A stretch of 64,000 nucleotides of DNA, from positions 3,448,152 to 3,512,151 of the forward strand of contig JANPWX010000247.1 in NCBI GenBank assembly GCA_024734555.1, read 5' to 3'. The first letter of the stretch is position 1. The number at the start of each line of letters is the position of its first letter. Below, piece by piece: positions 39,201-51,362 of the stretch. Below the pieces are notes generated by a model, which was given only the letters and a program-made list of their open reading frames with translations, did not search any database and was not told the origin of the DNA. The position numbers and the translations under genes are program-made. The stretch comes from Trochalopteron elliotii. Lineage: Eukaryota; Chordata; Aves; Passeriformes; Leiothrichidae.

Positions 39201-42200
39201 AGTTCATTTGGCAGAGAAGTTGATTTTGGCCCATTATTTTACATTTGAAGCACCTGGCCATAAATTTTTCCACTAGGCTGACAGTTTAGATTGCATCAAT
39301 TATTCTTGATAGCTGAAGTTATCTGCATGAAATCGTTACAAGCAGTCATAAGTAGCAATATATGCTTTTAGCACATATAACAAAAAAATAAGAATACCAT
39401 TTTTCTAGTAGTAAATAAATCATTGGGAGGCTGGAGACAGTGTTCGGACTTCATAGCTTTAAATTTGCTTCAAAGGCCTTCATTTTAAAAGAAAATAGAA
39501 AAAATTATGAAACACTTTAGTAGAATTATTCAGATGAATTATCTTCATTCCCTCTCCTTCACTTTTAAAATTTTATGAATATTGGAAAAAAGTAAAGTGA
39601 GTTTTCAAAATGAGTGTTGCTATAAGCCATTATAAGAGTGACAGCTGCATTGTTTTTTGCCTCTAGGTCAAAAAAGATAGAAAAGCTAATTGTCTTTGAA
39701 GTGCCAGGCTTTTTTCAGTACTAGACCTCATTACTATTGTGCTTCCATGACTTATTTTTTCTCAAGTTTTGAGGCTGTATACCTCATAATATTAACAAAT
39801 TTATTCAAAATACACTTAAGTTTCCCAGTAGATAATTATAAAAAGCAACTCTGACCTTTCATTCATGACTCATATCATCATTGTGACATTTTCCAGTTTG
39901 ATCTAGTATTTTAAAACAACAAGGCTTATGAGACCTGACCTCTATTACTATCTTTGCTCTATGCTAGTCTGTAACCTTAGATTCATACCCTTTCTTTCAC
40001 ATGTGCAAAGAGAAACTGCAGAAATTAAGGGGAATATTCACACTATGCAAAGATAAGATATAAATTGATCTCTCCTGGACTACTGTTTTCTTCTGACTCC
40101 ATTTTGCAGCCTGTAAAATGTGCAGTTGGTATTAATCTAATAGCAGGGCTTGAATGATTACTACCTTAGAGTTATGAAACTTAGACAAAAGCTCTACAGT
40201 AGAACAATAGATCACATTTTTTCCTCAGTTCAGAGTGCCACAAGCAGCATGACTTGAGATAATAATTTTATGAAATATGTTAAAGGCCAAAATAATATTG
40301 CTTATACCATTGGCCTCTCAATGGGTGTTACAGTTTGGCTAAAATTACTAGAGACCTAAAAATCAGCTCATTTTGCATTGAGCTGAGGATTTATACAAAG
40401 TAAAAAAAAACTTAACAAACAAGTGTTTTGGGAAGTTTAATATTCTTTCAAATGGGAAAAAAAATTGAAATGGAGAGAAGCATTTTACTCAACAAAAACG
40501 TGTGCTTTTTTTCATGTCAGGTTAGTTAATGCTTTTTCCTAGCCTTCTTTTTGATTTCAGTCACATTGAAATGAAAAGTACACCTGTGTAAAAAAACGTT
40601 GAAATGCTTCATTTAAAAACTGTCAAAACAACATTTCTACATCTCTTTTTTTTTGCCCTAACAAAAAGTATTCATAAATGTCACTCAAATAATTGTTTTT
40701 CCATGCTATCTTTAGTAAAGGTGCTAAACAGTAATGAAGATTATTTTGCTCAGCCTAGCAGGATAAATAAAAGTGTAAATAAATCTAAACAGAAGAAAAA
40801 ATTATTCATATTATTCTACCCTCACTTCAGGGTAAAAAAACATCTCTGACCAATTTCACCTAGAGATGACTATAAACCAGAATTTTGGGTGACTTCAGTA
40901 ACAGAGGGAGGTGAAGAATTAAAATATATGTTTTTTCTAGTCAAAGTGCATTATCATTTTAGGTAGAAACAGATTTTTTTTGCATAGAGATCAGACCCTT
41001 CAAATTGTGCACTTACCACAGAAAGAGTCAGCAGTGAGTATTTCCTTGTCATTTTGGTTCAGAATGCACTACACAGAATATTTGAAACTTATTTTCTTTA
41101 ACTTCACTACACTGAAAACACACTAGCTAATCCTAGTGTTAATAATACTTTTCTAGCAGCCACTGTCAGAATCTGTCATTAGCATATTGTCATCTCATTT
41201 ATTTCCTATAAAAGCAGGTAAATACTCATCATTTGAGCCATTTCATATTGCACTGGCAATACAAAATACATTAGAAAGAACAATCATACTCTGATGGCAT
41301 TGGATTACATCGTTTATTGGGTCTATTCCATATATAATTTTCATGATGGCTTCTTGAGTGACTTATGCTGGAGTAATCTGCTACTCCATAGTAGAAATGG
41401 ATTTAGAGTAAATCTTTCTCCACAGGTGGCATTTCCCAGCAATGAATCCTGCCATTCAATTGTATAATCAGAGTAATTTCTTCATGTTAAAAAAAACCCT
41501 TCTTGAGTAGCACATAAATTAGCACCGGATTAAATTAGTGCTACTGCCAGGGCTTTGAGATTTCTCCAGTTGACAGACAGCACAGTACTGTTAATGATGA
41601 AGAGAAAACACGTGAATTCAGAGATTTTTCAACTTTATTTTTCAATCTCTTCACACTGGTTTCTTTGTACTTGCTTTTACAATATTGCGGGTTTTGGGTG
41701 TCTTTGAAATTACTGTACCCAGGGTAGACCCAGAGCCACCACAGGAGACTATTAGTGCTTCTGTTTAGAAATGTTCATCTTTGCTGAGGAATGACCAATT
41801 GAGTCCAATAAGAGGAAAGAATAAATTAAAAAAAATAAATTTTAACACTAATAAAATACTTGGTTTACAAATGGTAATAAACTTCTGCTGAGTATGTCAG
41901 TTTGATTTACCCTCCTACATCAAAGCTAGCACAGCATTAAAGAATTTACAAAATCAGAGCTCTCTCCTGAGTGCAATAGGATATCATATTTTGCATACTC
42001 AGGCAGTGGTGAGAATACTAAAAACTACTAATTTGTTAACCTTAGACTTAGTCCCACGCTAAGACCTCAAATAAAATAAACAAAAGATCTCTACGGCTTG
42101 CAGAGTTTTTGCTGATGAACTTCTAAGCCTTTGTGCCTGCTATGTCAATCTTTCAGTGAAAAAAAAATCCAGTTTCACAAATAAATAATAAATAAATTAT

Positions 42201-42451
42201 ATAGAAATCAGGGTTCTCTATTTCTTTAATAGAGGTGAAGGGAGGAAACACAAAGTAACACAAGCAAAAATAGCTGATTGAAAAGGAGACAAAGGGGCAA
42301 GTATTTTGCTGTTTTCCATAGCAGTTTTGAAGCATGTCTGCTTTCAGCTGTTACATTTTACCACAGACTTAACCACAGCAGACTAAAAGTATGCAGGGCA
42401 TCTGTATAAAGTTAAGAAACTTTGTTGTTTCTGCAGAAAGCATACTTGAAC
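33280..42451. other. Gene-poor sequence, no gene seen
   Basis: No supported coding region. A 102-codon plus-strand frame (35284-35592) and a 72-codon frame (36147-36365) have no recognisable domain or good splice context. Contains the G/T and C-run tract at 36690-36842, an 18-bp palindrome (37441-37458), and otherwise short A/T runs. Confidence 0.55.
36690..36842 (+). repeat. G/T-rich tract leading into G-run and C-run block
   Basis: A strand-asymmetric T/G-rich stretch, then a T-run, then GGGGGGAGGGGGAAGGG, then two C-runs (6 and 13 bases). The G-runs and C-runs could pair as a hairpin or the G-rich strand could form a quadruplex. Confidence 0.85.
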
Positions 42452-42815
42452 TGTACTAGCACGCTTGGTTGGTGCTACAGTTCACTTTGTGGTGTGTTTC
42501 CGTCTATGGTTTGTTCTGCTAGCCCTGTGTTGATTGATGGTTCATTCCTAGTTAGTATCCTCCTCCCAAACTGTTAATCCAGCCTTATACCTGCCCCTTG
42601 TTCCAGCGAGTTCCTTGTCAATCCACCCTAAGGCTGTCCCCCTGCTGGAAATCCCCTTGGAAATCCCCTGTTGCTGGAGACCCCATTGGTTTGCTTGGAT
42701 GGTTCCCTCCCCCTGTGTTTCCTCATTGGTTCAAGCCGTGTAAACCCCACCTTGTGCTCCTTCCCAGTTCTACCCCTATTGGTTAAAAATTTGTACGCTC
42801 CCCTAGATCCTCCCC

Positions 42816-42825
42816 TATATAAAAG
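42816..42825 (+). promoter_or_regulatory. TATA box of the LTR
   Basis: TATATAAAAG, a near-ideal TATA box, 58 bp upstream of AATAAA and downstream of three inverted CCAAT motifs. Confidence 0.75.
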
Positions 42826-42873
42826 TCCCTGCACACCAGGGCTCCCTGTCTTTTGTCCCTGGATTCTCCTTGG

Positions 42874-42879
42874 AATAAA
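42874..42879 (+). promoter_or_regulatory. LTR poly(A) signal
   Basis: AATAAA in the R-region position, followed within about 40 bases by a T/C-rich stretch. Confidence 0.7.
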
Positions 42880-43074
42880 CTGCCTTGGAACCTATATGAG
42901 AGACCTCTCCCTCATCCTTGTCTCTGCCTGCGCCTGTTACATGTTGTGCCGCAGAGCATTTGCTCTGAGCTGTATCCCTGATCGCCTCTGGGGAACAGCT
43001 CAATCTCTGGTTCCAGGAGCTAGCCTTGACTCCAGCACCATGTCAGGTTCACCTTTCACAGAGTGCTGAGTACA

Positions 43075-44529
43075 CTTCAGCCTGACCAGCCACATCCAGG
43101 TGCGCTTGTAAGTGTGCATGTTCTCTTATCATCAGAGTAACACCAGCCCTCTGTACAGCTCACTGCAAGCCCAGGCTCACTCCTTCTCTGTTACCTGCTC
43201 CTAAGTTTCAACCCAAAGAAGAAAAATGGAGTAAGGAAGTCTTTCCTAGTGACACTTCCATCAGACCTTCCACTTTTAAATAGTTTTTTAAAGCACAAGG
43301 AGCTAAGTCTCAGCTACATCTCTCCATTACACAAATAGTGTCACAGAGAGTCCACCCCACTGATTTTCCTTTCAGCTGCTTAAAATCATTGTCTATGTAC
43401 TTAATTGCTGTATAAATTACTGGTGGATAAAAAACCAAAAACAACCACCAAACCCTGAAAACTTAACAAAATAAACAAAACAAACTGCACATCTGAAACA
43501 CTGCTCCTTTGTTCTTGGTCCCATACCAGCCAGTATCTATTAGGACCCCTTAGAAACTTCTCAGTGAAACAAAGGAGTATTCTTTGAGCTCAAATGTTTC
43601 CTTTAAGAACATTTTGCACTTGACAGACTTTTTCAGAATCTGTCCTGTTCCCTAGGGTCAACTCATCAGGCAACTTCTTTGAGACACCTTTGACCCTAAT
43701 TCTGAGACATATTCAGTGGGTAACTGCCTAGGGACTGGGACATAATGCTTCACAGATCTGAGATCTAAACTTTTACTTTTCAGTACACAACCTCACAAGA
43801 ACGGCAGTGCCATTGTAGAAAAGCAGTCAGCTTGATTCATACCTTTTCTTTAGGTACCAGATACTGCACAGAAAAAAACTTCCCAGCAGACATTTAAAAA
43901 ATACTTAATTCATACAGAAAATTGCTTCCTGGACTTAGGAGACTGTACATGACCATGAAGGAGAACAACAGTAAATATAAACCAATGGAGGGTTGCTACT
44001 CATTAAAAAGTTCAAAGAAATTAAAAAAAAAAAAAAATAGCTAGAGAAGCTAGAGCACTGAACAGAATAGAGAGATTAGCACTGTTCCAGGACATACTGG
44101 ATAAATACCATATCACCAGGGATTTACAAATTTCTGAGAGTAGCAGAAACCAAGTGTGCACACAAAAAAATTGTGAAAGTGATCAGACTCAAAGGGTATC
44201 AATTTTTGTAGCTGTAACCTTTTCTTTATACCATTTTCAATATCTATCTACTAATTTTTACAAACATTAGGTGAAGGAAAGCTTTAGTGTAGAGTTTTGT
44301 TGTTAACATAGTTAATCAAATTACTTTTTAAATCTAATTTATTGTTTATTCATAGCTACTTAATAAAAATGTCTATGCACATCATACATATTTCTTCTTG
44401 ACATGTAAAAACATAAAACTTAGTTAAATATTCTGTTAGTAATAGTCACCCATGTATTACTGAGCATATAAAATATATGACAATTTTTATATTTCTTCAG
44501 TATCATAGCCATGAATAAAATTATCATTT
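43075..44529. other. Unique sequence, no gene seen
   Basis: No coding region recognised. Contains a 15-base A-run (44023-44037). Confidence 0.6.
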
Positions 44530-45460
44530 ATAGAATCATAGAATGGTTTGAACTTTGAAGGAAAAAGCCACTGAGTACCTGTGCCTTCTTCCTGTCCTCA
44601 CTAATAATGATGCCTCTACCAAGGACCCACATTTTCCCTATTCTTTCTCTTCTCACTGATTTAAATAAATAATTTTTTTATGTTACCCTTGATGCCCATG
44701 CCCAGATTTACTTCTGCCACTGTTTTAGCTTTCCTAACCTGCTCCCTGGCTGTTCAGACAATTTCTGTGTATTCCTCCCAGGCTACCTTTCACTGCTTCC
44801 ACCTTCTTTAAGCTACCTGTTTGTGTCTAACTTTGTCCAAGAGCTCTTTTCACAATTTTCTGTTTGTAGGGATGCATTGCTGTTGAGTCTGGAGGAGAGA
44901 ATCCTTGACTATCACCCAGCTCTCTTGGGCCCCTCTTCCCTCCATGGCACCATCCCAAGGCAGTCTATCAAAGACATCATTGAAGTCTGCTCTCCTGAAA
45001 TCCAGGATAATGAGCTTTTATCCTCTGTTGCCTCACAGATCTCAAACTTCAGTGCTTAATTCTAACAGTAGCCCAGGCTCTCGTTTGTCTTCATATTCCC
45101 TACTAGCCCCTTCTGGTTGAGAACAAGGTCCAGCATAGCCTTTCCTTGTTGGATCCTCTGTAACTTTGAGTAGAAAGTTGTTATCAATTCATTCTAGGAA
45201 TCTCCTGGATTGCCTGTGTCCTGCTGTGTGGTCCCTTCAGAAGATGCTGATGTGGTTGGAGTCTCTCATGAGGGCCATGGCTTGAAAACCTGAGGTTATG
45301 CCTCTCTGTCTGTAGGGGGCTTCATAGTCTTGGTCCTCCTGATCAGACAGGCTATGGCAGACCCACACAATAAAATCACTTGCCTCTGCCCTCCCTTTAA
45401 TCCTGACCAGAATATCAATACCTTCTTTTGTAAAGCTCAGTATTGGTATGAGAAACCAGT
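44530..45460 (-). mobile_element. Internally deleted CR1 LINE fragment, minus strand
   Basis: The low-coordinate end is the CR1 3' terminus read backwards (AGAATCATAGAATGGTTTG). From about 44570 to 45460 the minus strand matches the CR1 ORF2 protein: the C-terminal part of the endonuclease (VRIKGRA near 45387-45404, then a degenerate LMRDSNH where an intact copy has a G-D-F-N motif near 45252-45275), then the linker before the reverse transcriptase (44700-44820). The linker jumps directly into the last ~40 bp of the element near 44565-44585, so the whole reverse transcriptase and most of the 3' UTR are missing. Frameshifts and stops break the frame. It is a dead copy. Confidence 0.88.
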
Positions 45461-47346
45461 GGTATTCAAATATTTCCATGAGTTAAAAAAAAAAGAAATT
45501 GTAGAAAGCCAATGAACACAGTGGAATGAGAGAGCCATTGGCTGTAGGATTTCTTGTTTATCAACTCTGGCTCCCATTATATTAAGTATATAAAACTATT
45601 CTAAATTCCTGTGCATATCCAGAATCTTTCTTCCCCTTCCTCCCCACTCCCAGCCAGGACCAGTCACTTGAGCACACACTCAGTACACACACATTTCTCA
45701 AACAATTCTGTAAGATTTTATTATTTTGCAGTTTGGATAAGAATTTTCATTAGAATACAAAAAGTCTGAAGTTCACACAGACTTTTGAAATATCTCCTGC
45801 CATTTGTTGAAATACACAATGTACAATGACATTAAAGCAGAACTTTAGTTTCTCTTTTTCTTAATTGATTGCTTTACTCCAAATAAACACTCAAATATCA
45901 AACTTTTGGGAACTTTTGTGAAATGAGAAAACCAGGCTTTTGCCCCAATTCCATCCTGCAATAAAATATGTATAAACAATGTAAAATAACTGCTTAACTC
46001 CATGACCATCCACTAGCTATGTCTTACTCATCCCATTTACTTTTCCATCACATTAATAATTGAACTTCACATCACATGGGATCTTTCTGGGCCTTTGAAC
46101 TGTCTGACTGAAAGAAGGAACATGGGATTGCCAGTTTGGTGTGTAAGTCTCTTCATTTAAATATGAAGCAAAAAAATTGCCAGGAGGCTTATTTTTTTTA
46201 TTGTTGGGTCTTGGTGGCTTTTTTTTTTTTTTGTATTTTGTTTGGGTTTTTTTGGGGAGTGTTATGGGTTTTTGTTGTTTTGGTTTGTTTGGTTTGGCTT
46301 TTGGGGGGATTGTGTGGGAGTTGCTTGTTTCTTACTTTTATTTTTCTTCATACAGTGTGTCAGAGAATGGAATACATAACAGCAATACAGGGCAGTTTTC
46401 TTATAAGGAAAATGTTTCTAGTTAGTTTTGAAGTATGCCAGCAGCATTAATTCAGGATTCTGCATGACATTTGATGCAAAGTAGTCTCGCACTATGTAAA
46501 TTCTCAAACTGTTGGCAGAGTTTTCTGATACCTAAATAAGATAAAGGTAAAGACTGAAAAAACCTGCATAGAAATGAGGGTGAAATGTCTACACCAGAAT
46601 GGAACTAATGATGAAATAACCAGGAGGAATTATTTTTGATCTTTCTCCCTCTCAAAATTGGCATAGAATGTGGCCTCTATAGACTCTGAGCTTCCCACAA
46701 CACAAAATAAGTTATTTAATGGGGAAAGGAAATGCAAATTTTAAGAAAGAAAGAATAAAGATCAGCTATAAAAGTATAGCATAACCAGTTAAGGAAATGA
46801 CAAGGTAAGTAAGCAAGAAACAGCATTACATTTTTTCCTTTTTTAACAGTCCGAAGACCAGTGGTTTATGGAACCAAATTCAAGCCATAACCCTGCCCCT
46901 TTCCTAATGGAAGCACAATTCTACATCTAGATCAGGGTTTTGTTCTACCATTGGCTTGGTTCAGTTTTTACTTCATGAAGTTTTTTCTGGAACCAGGAGA
47001 AATTAGTATAGTTAGGGTTGGAACCCTTGTTGAGGATAGCTGGTGATTTAATGCTGAAGCAAGGTCCTGCAAAGCTGCCTGTACTTAGGTTTTATATTCA
47101 AGGTAACTGCTTGGTAAAGTGCAATCATAGGACAGGAAGGAAATATTATGTAAGAGGAAATGTGAAGCTGGATTGAAAATGTGATTCAAATATGACTCCG
47201 GAAAGAACAGTAAAAAATGATTAAGTTATAGACAATGCTTCTGCTCTGAAGATTTTCCTTGTCTGGAAGAAAACACAGGGGAAGAAAGACAGTTTCAGTG
47301 AATTTGGAAGCATTAGGATTCTTTTTGGAATAAGTCATGACATAAC
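45461..47346. other. Unique sequence with a G/T-rich tract, no gene seen
   Basis: No coding region recognised. A strand-asymmetric G/T-rich tract runs from 46190 to 46320; the open frames there (82 and 104 codons) are products of its composition. Confidence 0.6.
46190..46320 (+). repeat. G/T-rich low-complexity tract
   Basis: Runs of T (up to 14) and G (up to 6) with almost no A or C on this strand. Confidence 0.85.
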
Positions 47347-47681
47347 TGTATGGGGGTTTGAGGACTAGACCCGGCTGAGCTGGTTACAGAACAAAATCAT
47401 TGAAATATGTGTGCCATTGGGTTAGGGCTGTGGGCAGAAGTCATGGGGAGATCTGACAGGCTTGGTTAAAGTCCAGATAGGACCCCTGGGCTGGCATACC
47501 TGGACTAACTCTGGGGTTTGCTGACACTATTTAACCCATCATCATCTGATTCAAGTATGGGTTGCTTGGCTTACCAAGAACTACCAAATTAAATTTAGAG
47601 AAGATTTAAAATAAAACACTCAATTTGGCTAAATTCTTACTGGATCTATCTTGATTTATACTCCATTTTTTGGGATGAACA
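47347..47681 (+). mobile_element. Short LTR-like element, plus strand
   Basis: A 335-bp block with TGT...ACA ends and flanking tetramers TAAC/TAAG that could be a diverged 4-bp target-site duplication. It contains a TATA-like TATTTAA (47528-47534) and AATAAA (47610-47615) in LTR order. It is GC-richer than its surroundings at the 5' side. The family is not recognised, and without a match the call is architectural only. Confidence 0.4.
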
Positions 47682-50600
47682 TAAGTATGATACTTGCATA
47701 CTGGTTTTCACTTATTTAGTTTTGGTGGGGGGTTTTTTTGTTGTTTTTTTTTGTTGTTGTTTTTTTGGTTTTTTGGTTTTTTTTGCAATTTATCTTCTTT
47801 TCAAACAATAACATTTTAAAATTGACTTTTTAACTACATGCTGTGAATTACAGATAAAACCATTTTGTTTTTGTTTTTTTCTGTTTTACAGAAAAACCAT
47901 TTTGTTTTTTTAGTTTGCCACTGAAAATTTTCAGGAAAATGACAGAGGCAAAAAGAAAGTCCTAGAACCCTGAACCTTAACTCAGCATTAGACTTCATCT
48001 ACTGCAATTTCCCTCATATCTTTTTTCTGAGTACTGTTACAACAGCTCTGTTGCCATGGTCTTGTTTTTCTCTCAGCTGAGTTCATTCCCCACCATTGTA
48101 AACAAATTAGCATAAATTATTAGTTTTCTCATTTCTACACAATAACAGAGTGGTGTCTCACTCCCAGTCACATGAATGAAACACATTCTCTCCAGCATTA
48201 AATGCTTGACAAAGCTTATCTTCCTTGAACTTTACTGAATGCATGTGGTGTAGTCATTTTGGATACACTGGAGAAGCCCTTACTCATTTTCAACAACACT
48301 TACTCATGCCTCTAGTGCCAAAGAACTAGCTTGACTTCAAAAGATTACCAGCTATATGTGTACATCTATATTGCATCTTGCTGATACAGTAGACTGAGGA
48401 ATGTTTAATATTTTATTTTCAGATTTTTACAGCTTTTCAGCCAGGACTGCATATATTTTACATAGGTATTACAAAAAGAAAGAAATAGCTTCGATGTTTG
48501 AAAGAAGTAAATTAAACAATGAACAAATGGAAGGCATTTTTTTCTTCTTCAACAGAATTATGTGACAATTAAAATATTCTAGACCCTGAATCTAATCCCT
48601 TTCTCTGATAACTGGCACTACTCTTAGCCTTTCATTTTGCTCCTTTAATGAAAAATATCATTATACTAGGAGCATTTCTTCCTTTATGTTTTCATTGTTC
48701 TTTTTCTGAGTTTATTTCTGTGTAAATTGCTGAGTGAAAGGAAGCTTTGTTAACCTGTGTCTCCCACACATACACACCTACCCATTTCACTATATTTCAA
48801 AGCTTGATTTTTTTTTCTACTGAAATCAAGGCTGTTATATTCACATTTTTTCATCAAACTGTATCATAAATGCAGTGAGCCATGCCATCTGAAGACCTTT
48901 CTTTCTCTCTACTGACTATTAAATTACTAGCCACAAATACCTTCATTCAAATAAGTATGAATTCCATCTTCAGTAATACAGCCAAAATAAAAGAATGACC
49001 TATGTGTGCCTCAAATTTTTTTCTACTTTTTGACCTGAAGAGTTAGCTTTAGGAAATACATGAAAATATTGTCCTGTGAACTCCTTCCATTAATATTCAT
49101 CTCTTGCAACTGGGAACCGGGACATCTCAGCACTGCATATAATAGAGAGGTAGTGCAAATTGTGATTTGAATTTTGATTGCCTATTTCCTCTCTTTTTTA
49201 CTTATTTACTCTGATTTTTACTTATTCTATAGAAACCAAATATTTAATAGTCAACAAACAAATGTCCCTGTGTTTATGCACAAACCCAGCCATCTTAATT
49301 TCACTGATCTGAATACAGGAAACCTCATATGAATTTGGCAGCACTCGAAACAGAAGCGTCGTGGGGGGAACATGTGCCTAACTCCCAAACTGAGTTAGAA
49401 CTGTCCACAGAACAGATCATCTCTCCTTTACCTCTCAGTGTATTGCATGCCAAAGGATACATAATCAGACAGATGACTGATATCACAAAACAAAGCGATA
49501 ATAAAATGTTGCCTTCTGCAAGAATGTCTTCCTGTTTTGCCAAGGTCTTTTCTCTCCATATTGACCTTTATCTTAAAGACAAAGAAGAGTATCCAGTCCT
49601 CTGCAAAAATGTAATTTCTTTAATTACTTCCCTTTAATTCCACTGCTCGCTAACACATGCTCTGTTATGTTATCCGTTAGGAGAACTGCATCATGCCCCT
49701 GTAAATCACCCAGGAAAAGTCTTCAATCCTTTTTCACAGAAAAGCATAAAAGATCTTACACAAAGTAGTAAGAAATGTGAATGGTTCACATCTGCAAGGA
49801 AGCTTGTTTTTTCAGCCTCTCTTTGCTTCCAGTTATTATACAAATACACTAAGCCATTCTTCTTTCTGTATTTCACACAACCTCTACAACAGAACACAAA
49901 AATAGTCTTTAGGTTTCATCACCTGCTTCCAAACTAATAAGCAGGCAATGGTATCTGAAATTCTTGCACCATATGATGCAGAGAGAGAGAAGCACAGTAT
50001 TAGATGCGTCTCTCCCTTGGAAACAGTTGTCTACACCTAGCTCCCTAATTAATGTCTTCAACTGCGCTGGAGTAAAGTTTCTGTTGCAAGGATTTGTTAA
50101 CAGTGGCACTAATTTAATTTTTGCATGACCCTCTGTGACTTAAATTTTAGCTATACAAATGGTTCCTTAATGTTTATACTATTGGTCTGGCCTGAGAGAA
50201 AGAGCCTCAGGCTAAAAGACGTACCACAATAACAAGTCACTAGGAACAATAACTGAAACAAAAATTTTCCACCTCTTATTTCTCAAAGTGCCTCATTTAG
50301 GTATATAGTTTCCAAAATACGTTATTTTGAAAAGGTGGGGTTTAGTTTGTGGCTTTTCAATGAAAATAGCTATATTGTAAGCATACAAAGGCAGATATTC
50401 ATAGGAGTAAGTAGATACCTACATTATGTAAATATAGTCAACTCCCTAGTCTTCAGTGGATCTCTGTTAATCCATGTACTGGTATCAGGATAAATTTTGT
50501 TTGATGTATAACCAATGTTAATACAGCTATATGCAGACTATTTTAATAAGTACTACACTAGTTATTCTTATTGATAAATTTTATATGTATATTCACACTT

Positions 50601-51297
50601 CTTTACAGTGTAATTTCTGTATATTGTGAATTAGACCCAAATAAGTGTTTTTAAAAGAGTACTTTTCCTAAAAAAAGTGTTAGTTAAGAATTATAGTAAG
50701 AAAGGCAATGAAAACACTGCTTTACAGTGATACAAATATACTAAAGGTGATAAATGTGGAATTTTGAGAGTAGCTATATCAATGACTTCTCTGTTTCAGG
50801 TAAAAAAGTCTTTCTCGCTTCAGTCAGTAATAAAATTTCCCGTTACCTCAATGGCATACCATCAGATCTGTCAAAAGCCACAATCCTCTTGCATTATATC
50901 ACTGTTCAGAGTGTATTTCATGGGCCGTAAATCATCCTCAGCATCTCTCTGAGAAACGGTTTTGTTAACAAGTCTCTTCCACTGGCTAAGCAGCAGGAAG
51001 CCCCTGCAAACTCTATCATCAACAGACCAGGAGTACACCCACATTGTGGAGGCAGAAAGAGCATCTGAAAGAGAAGCTAAGCTAAGGCATGGCTCACTTT
51101 AGCACAACTAGCAAGGAGGAAAGAAAAATAACAATAATAATAAAAAAGAAGTAAAATACTTTGTTAGAAGTATATCACTGTCATTATTCCATAGCCTCAC
51201 TGACAGAACAGAACTATGAATAGCCACAGCATATATAGAAAAGAAATAAAGTGCCACACAAAAATTGTTATTCTTTTCTTTTTTCTTTTTCTCCTAG
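47682..51297. other. Unique sequence, no gene seen
   Basis: Contains a G/T-rich tract (47716-47786), a 38-bp-period duplication (47850-47911) and a 102-codon plus-strand frame (49329-49637) that is relatively CpG-rich for the region but has no recognisable domain. A plausible acceptor (ATACAG) lies just before the latter. Confidence 0.5.
47716..47786 (+). repeat. G/T-rich low-complexity tract
   Basis: T-runs separated by G or GG, essentially free of A and C on this strand. Confidence 0.85.
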
Positions 51298-51362
51298 AGG
51301 ACTTTACTGACTCTGATAGGAAAAGAAATACTGTACTGAAGTTTAAATATATTTCATCCTTG
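51298..51362 (+). other. Exon-like segment, plus strand (unidentified)
   Basis: A strong acceptor (long pyrimidine tract ending CTCCTAG) and donor TTG|GTAAAT enclose 65 bp. After two leading bases it is open and encodes DFTDSDRKRNTVLKFKYISS. No family recognised; such pseudo-exons arise often by chance. Confidence 0.12.

Larger units (their letters stand above)
42452..43074 (+). mobile_element. LTR of an endogenous retrovirus (solo), plus strand
   Basis: A GC-rich block about 620 bp long with LTR architecture. Inverted ends are TGTACT/AGTACA, extending imperfectly to 11 bases (TGTACTAGCAC against GTGCTGAGTACA). U3 holds a perfect 12-base tandem duplication (42646-42669) and three inverted CCAAT boxes (ATTGG at 42685, 42725 and 42778). 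The promoter is TATATAAAAG (42816-42825), and AATAAA follows at 42874-42879. No matching target-site duplication is seen, and an alternative inner start (TGTGGTG at 42488) with an end near 43060 cannot be excluded. No retroviral coding sequence accompanies it. The 132-codon plus-strand frame at 42671-43069 lies across it and is not a gene. Confidence 0.75.

Noticed and set aside
40095..40165. Possible MIR-like fragment (around 'cctgtaaaatg')
   Set aside because: Match too short and the expected neighbouring part is at the wrong distance.
42628..43069. Open frames of 62-132 codons
   Set aside because: They lie inside an LTR with promoter and poly(A) signals; the GC-rich composition explains the openness.
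46136..46450. Hydrophobic 82-104-codon frames
   Set aside because: Produced by T and G runs; no start context or domain.
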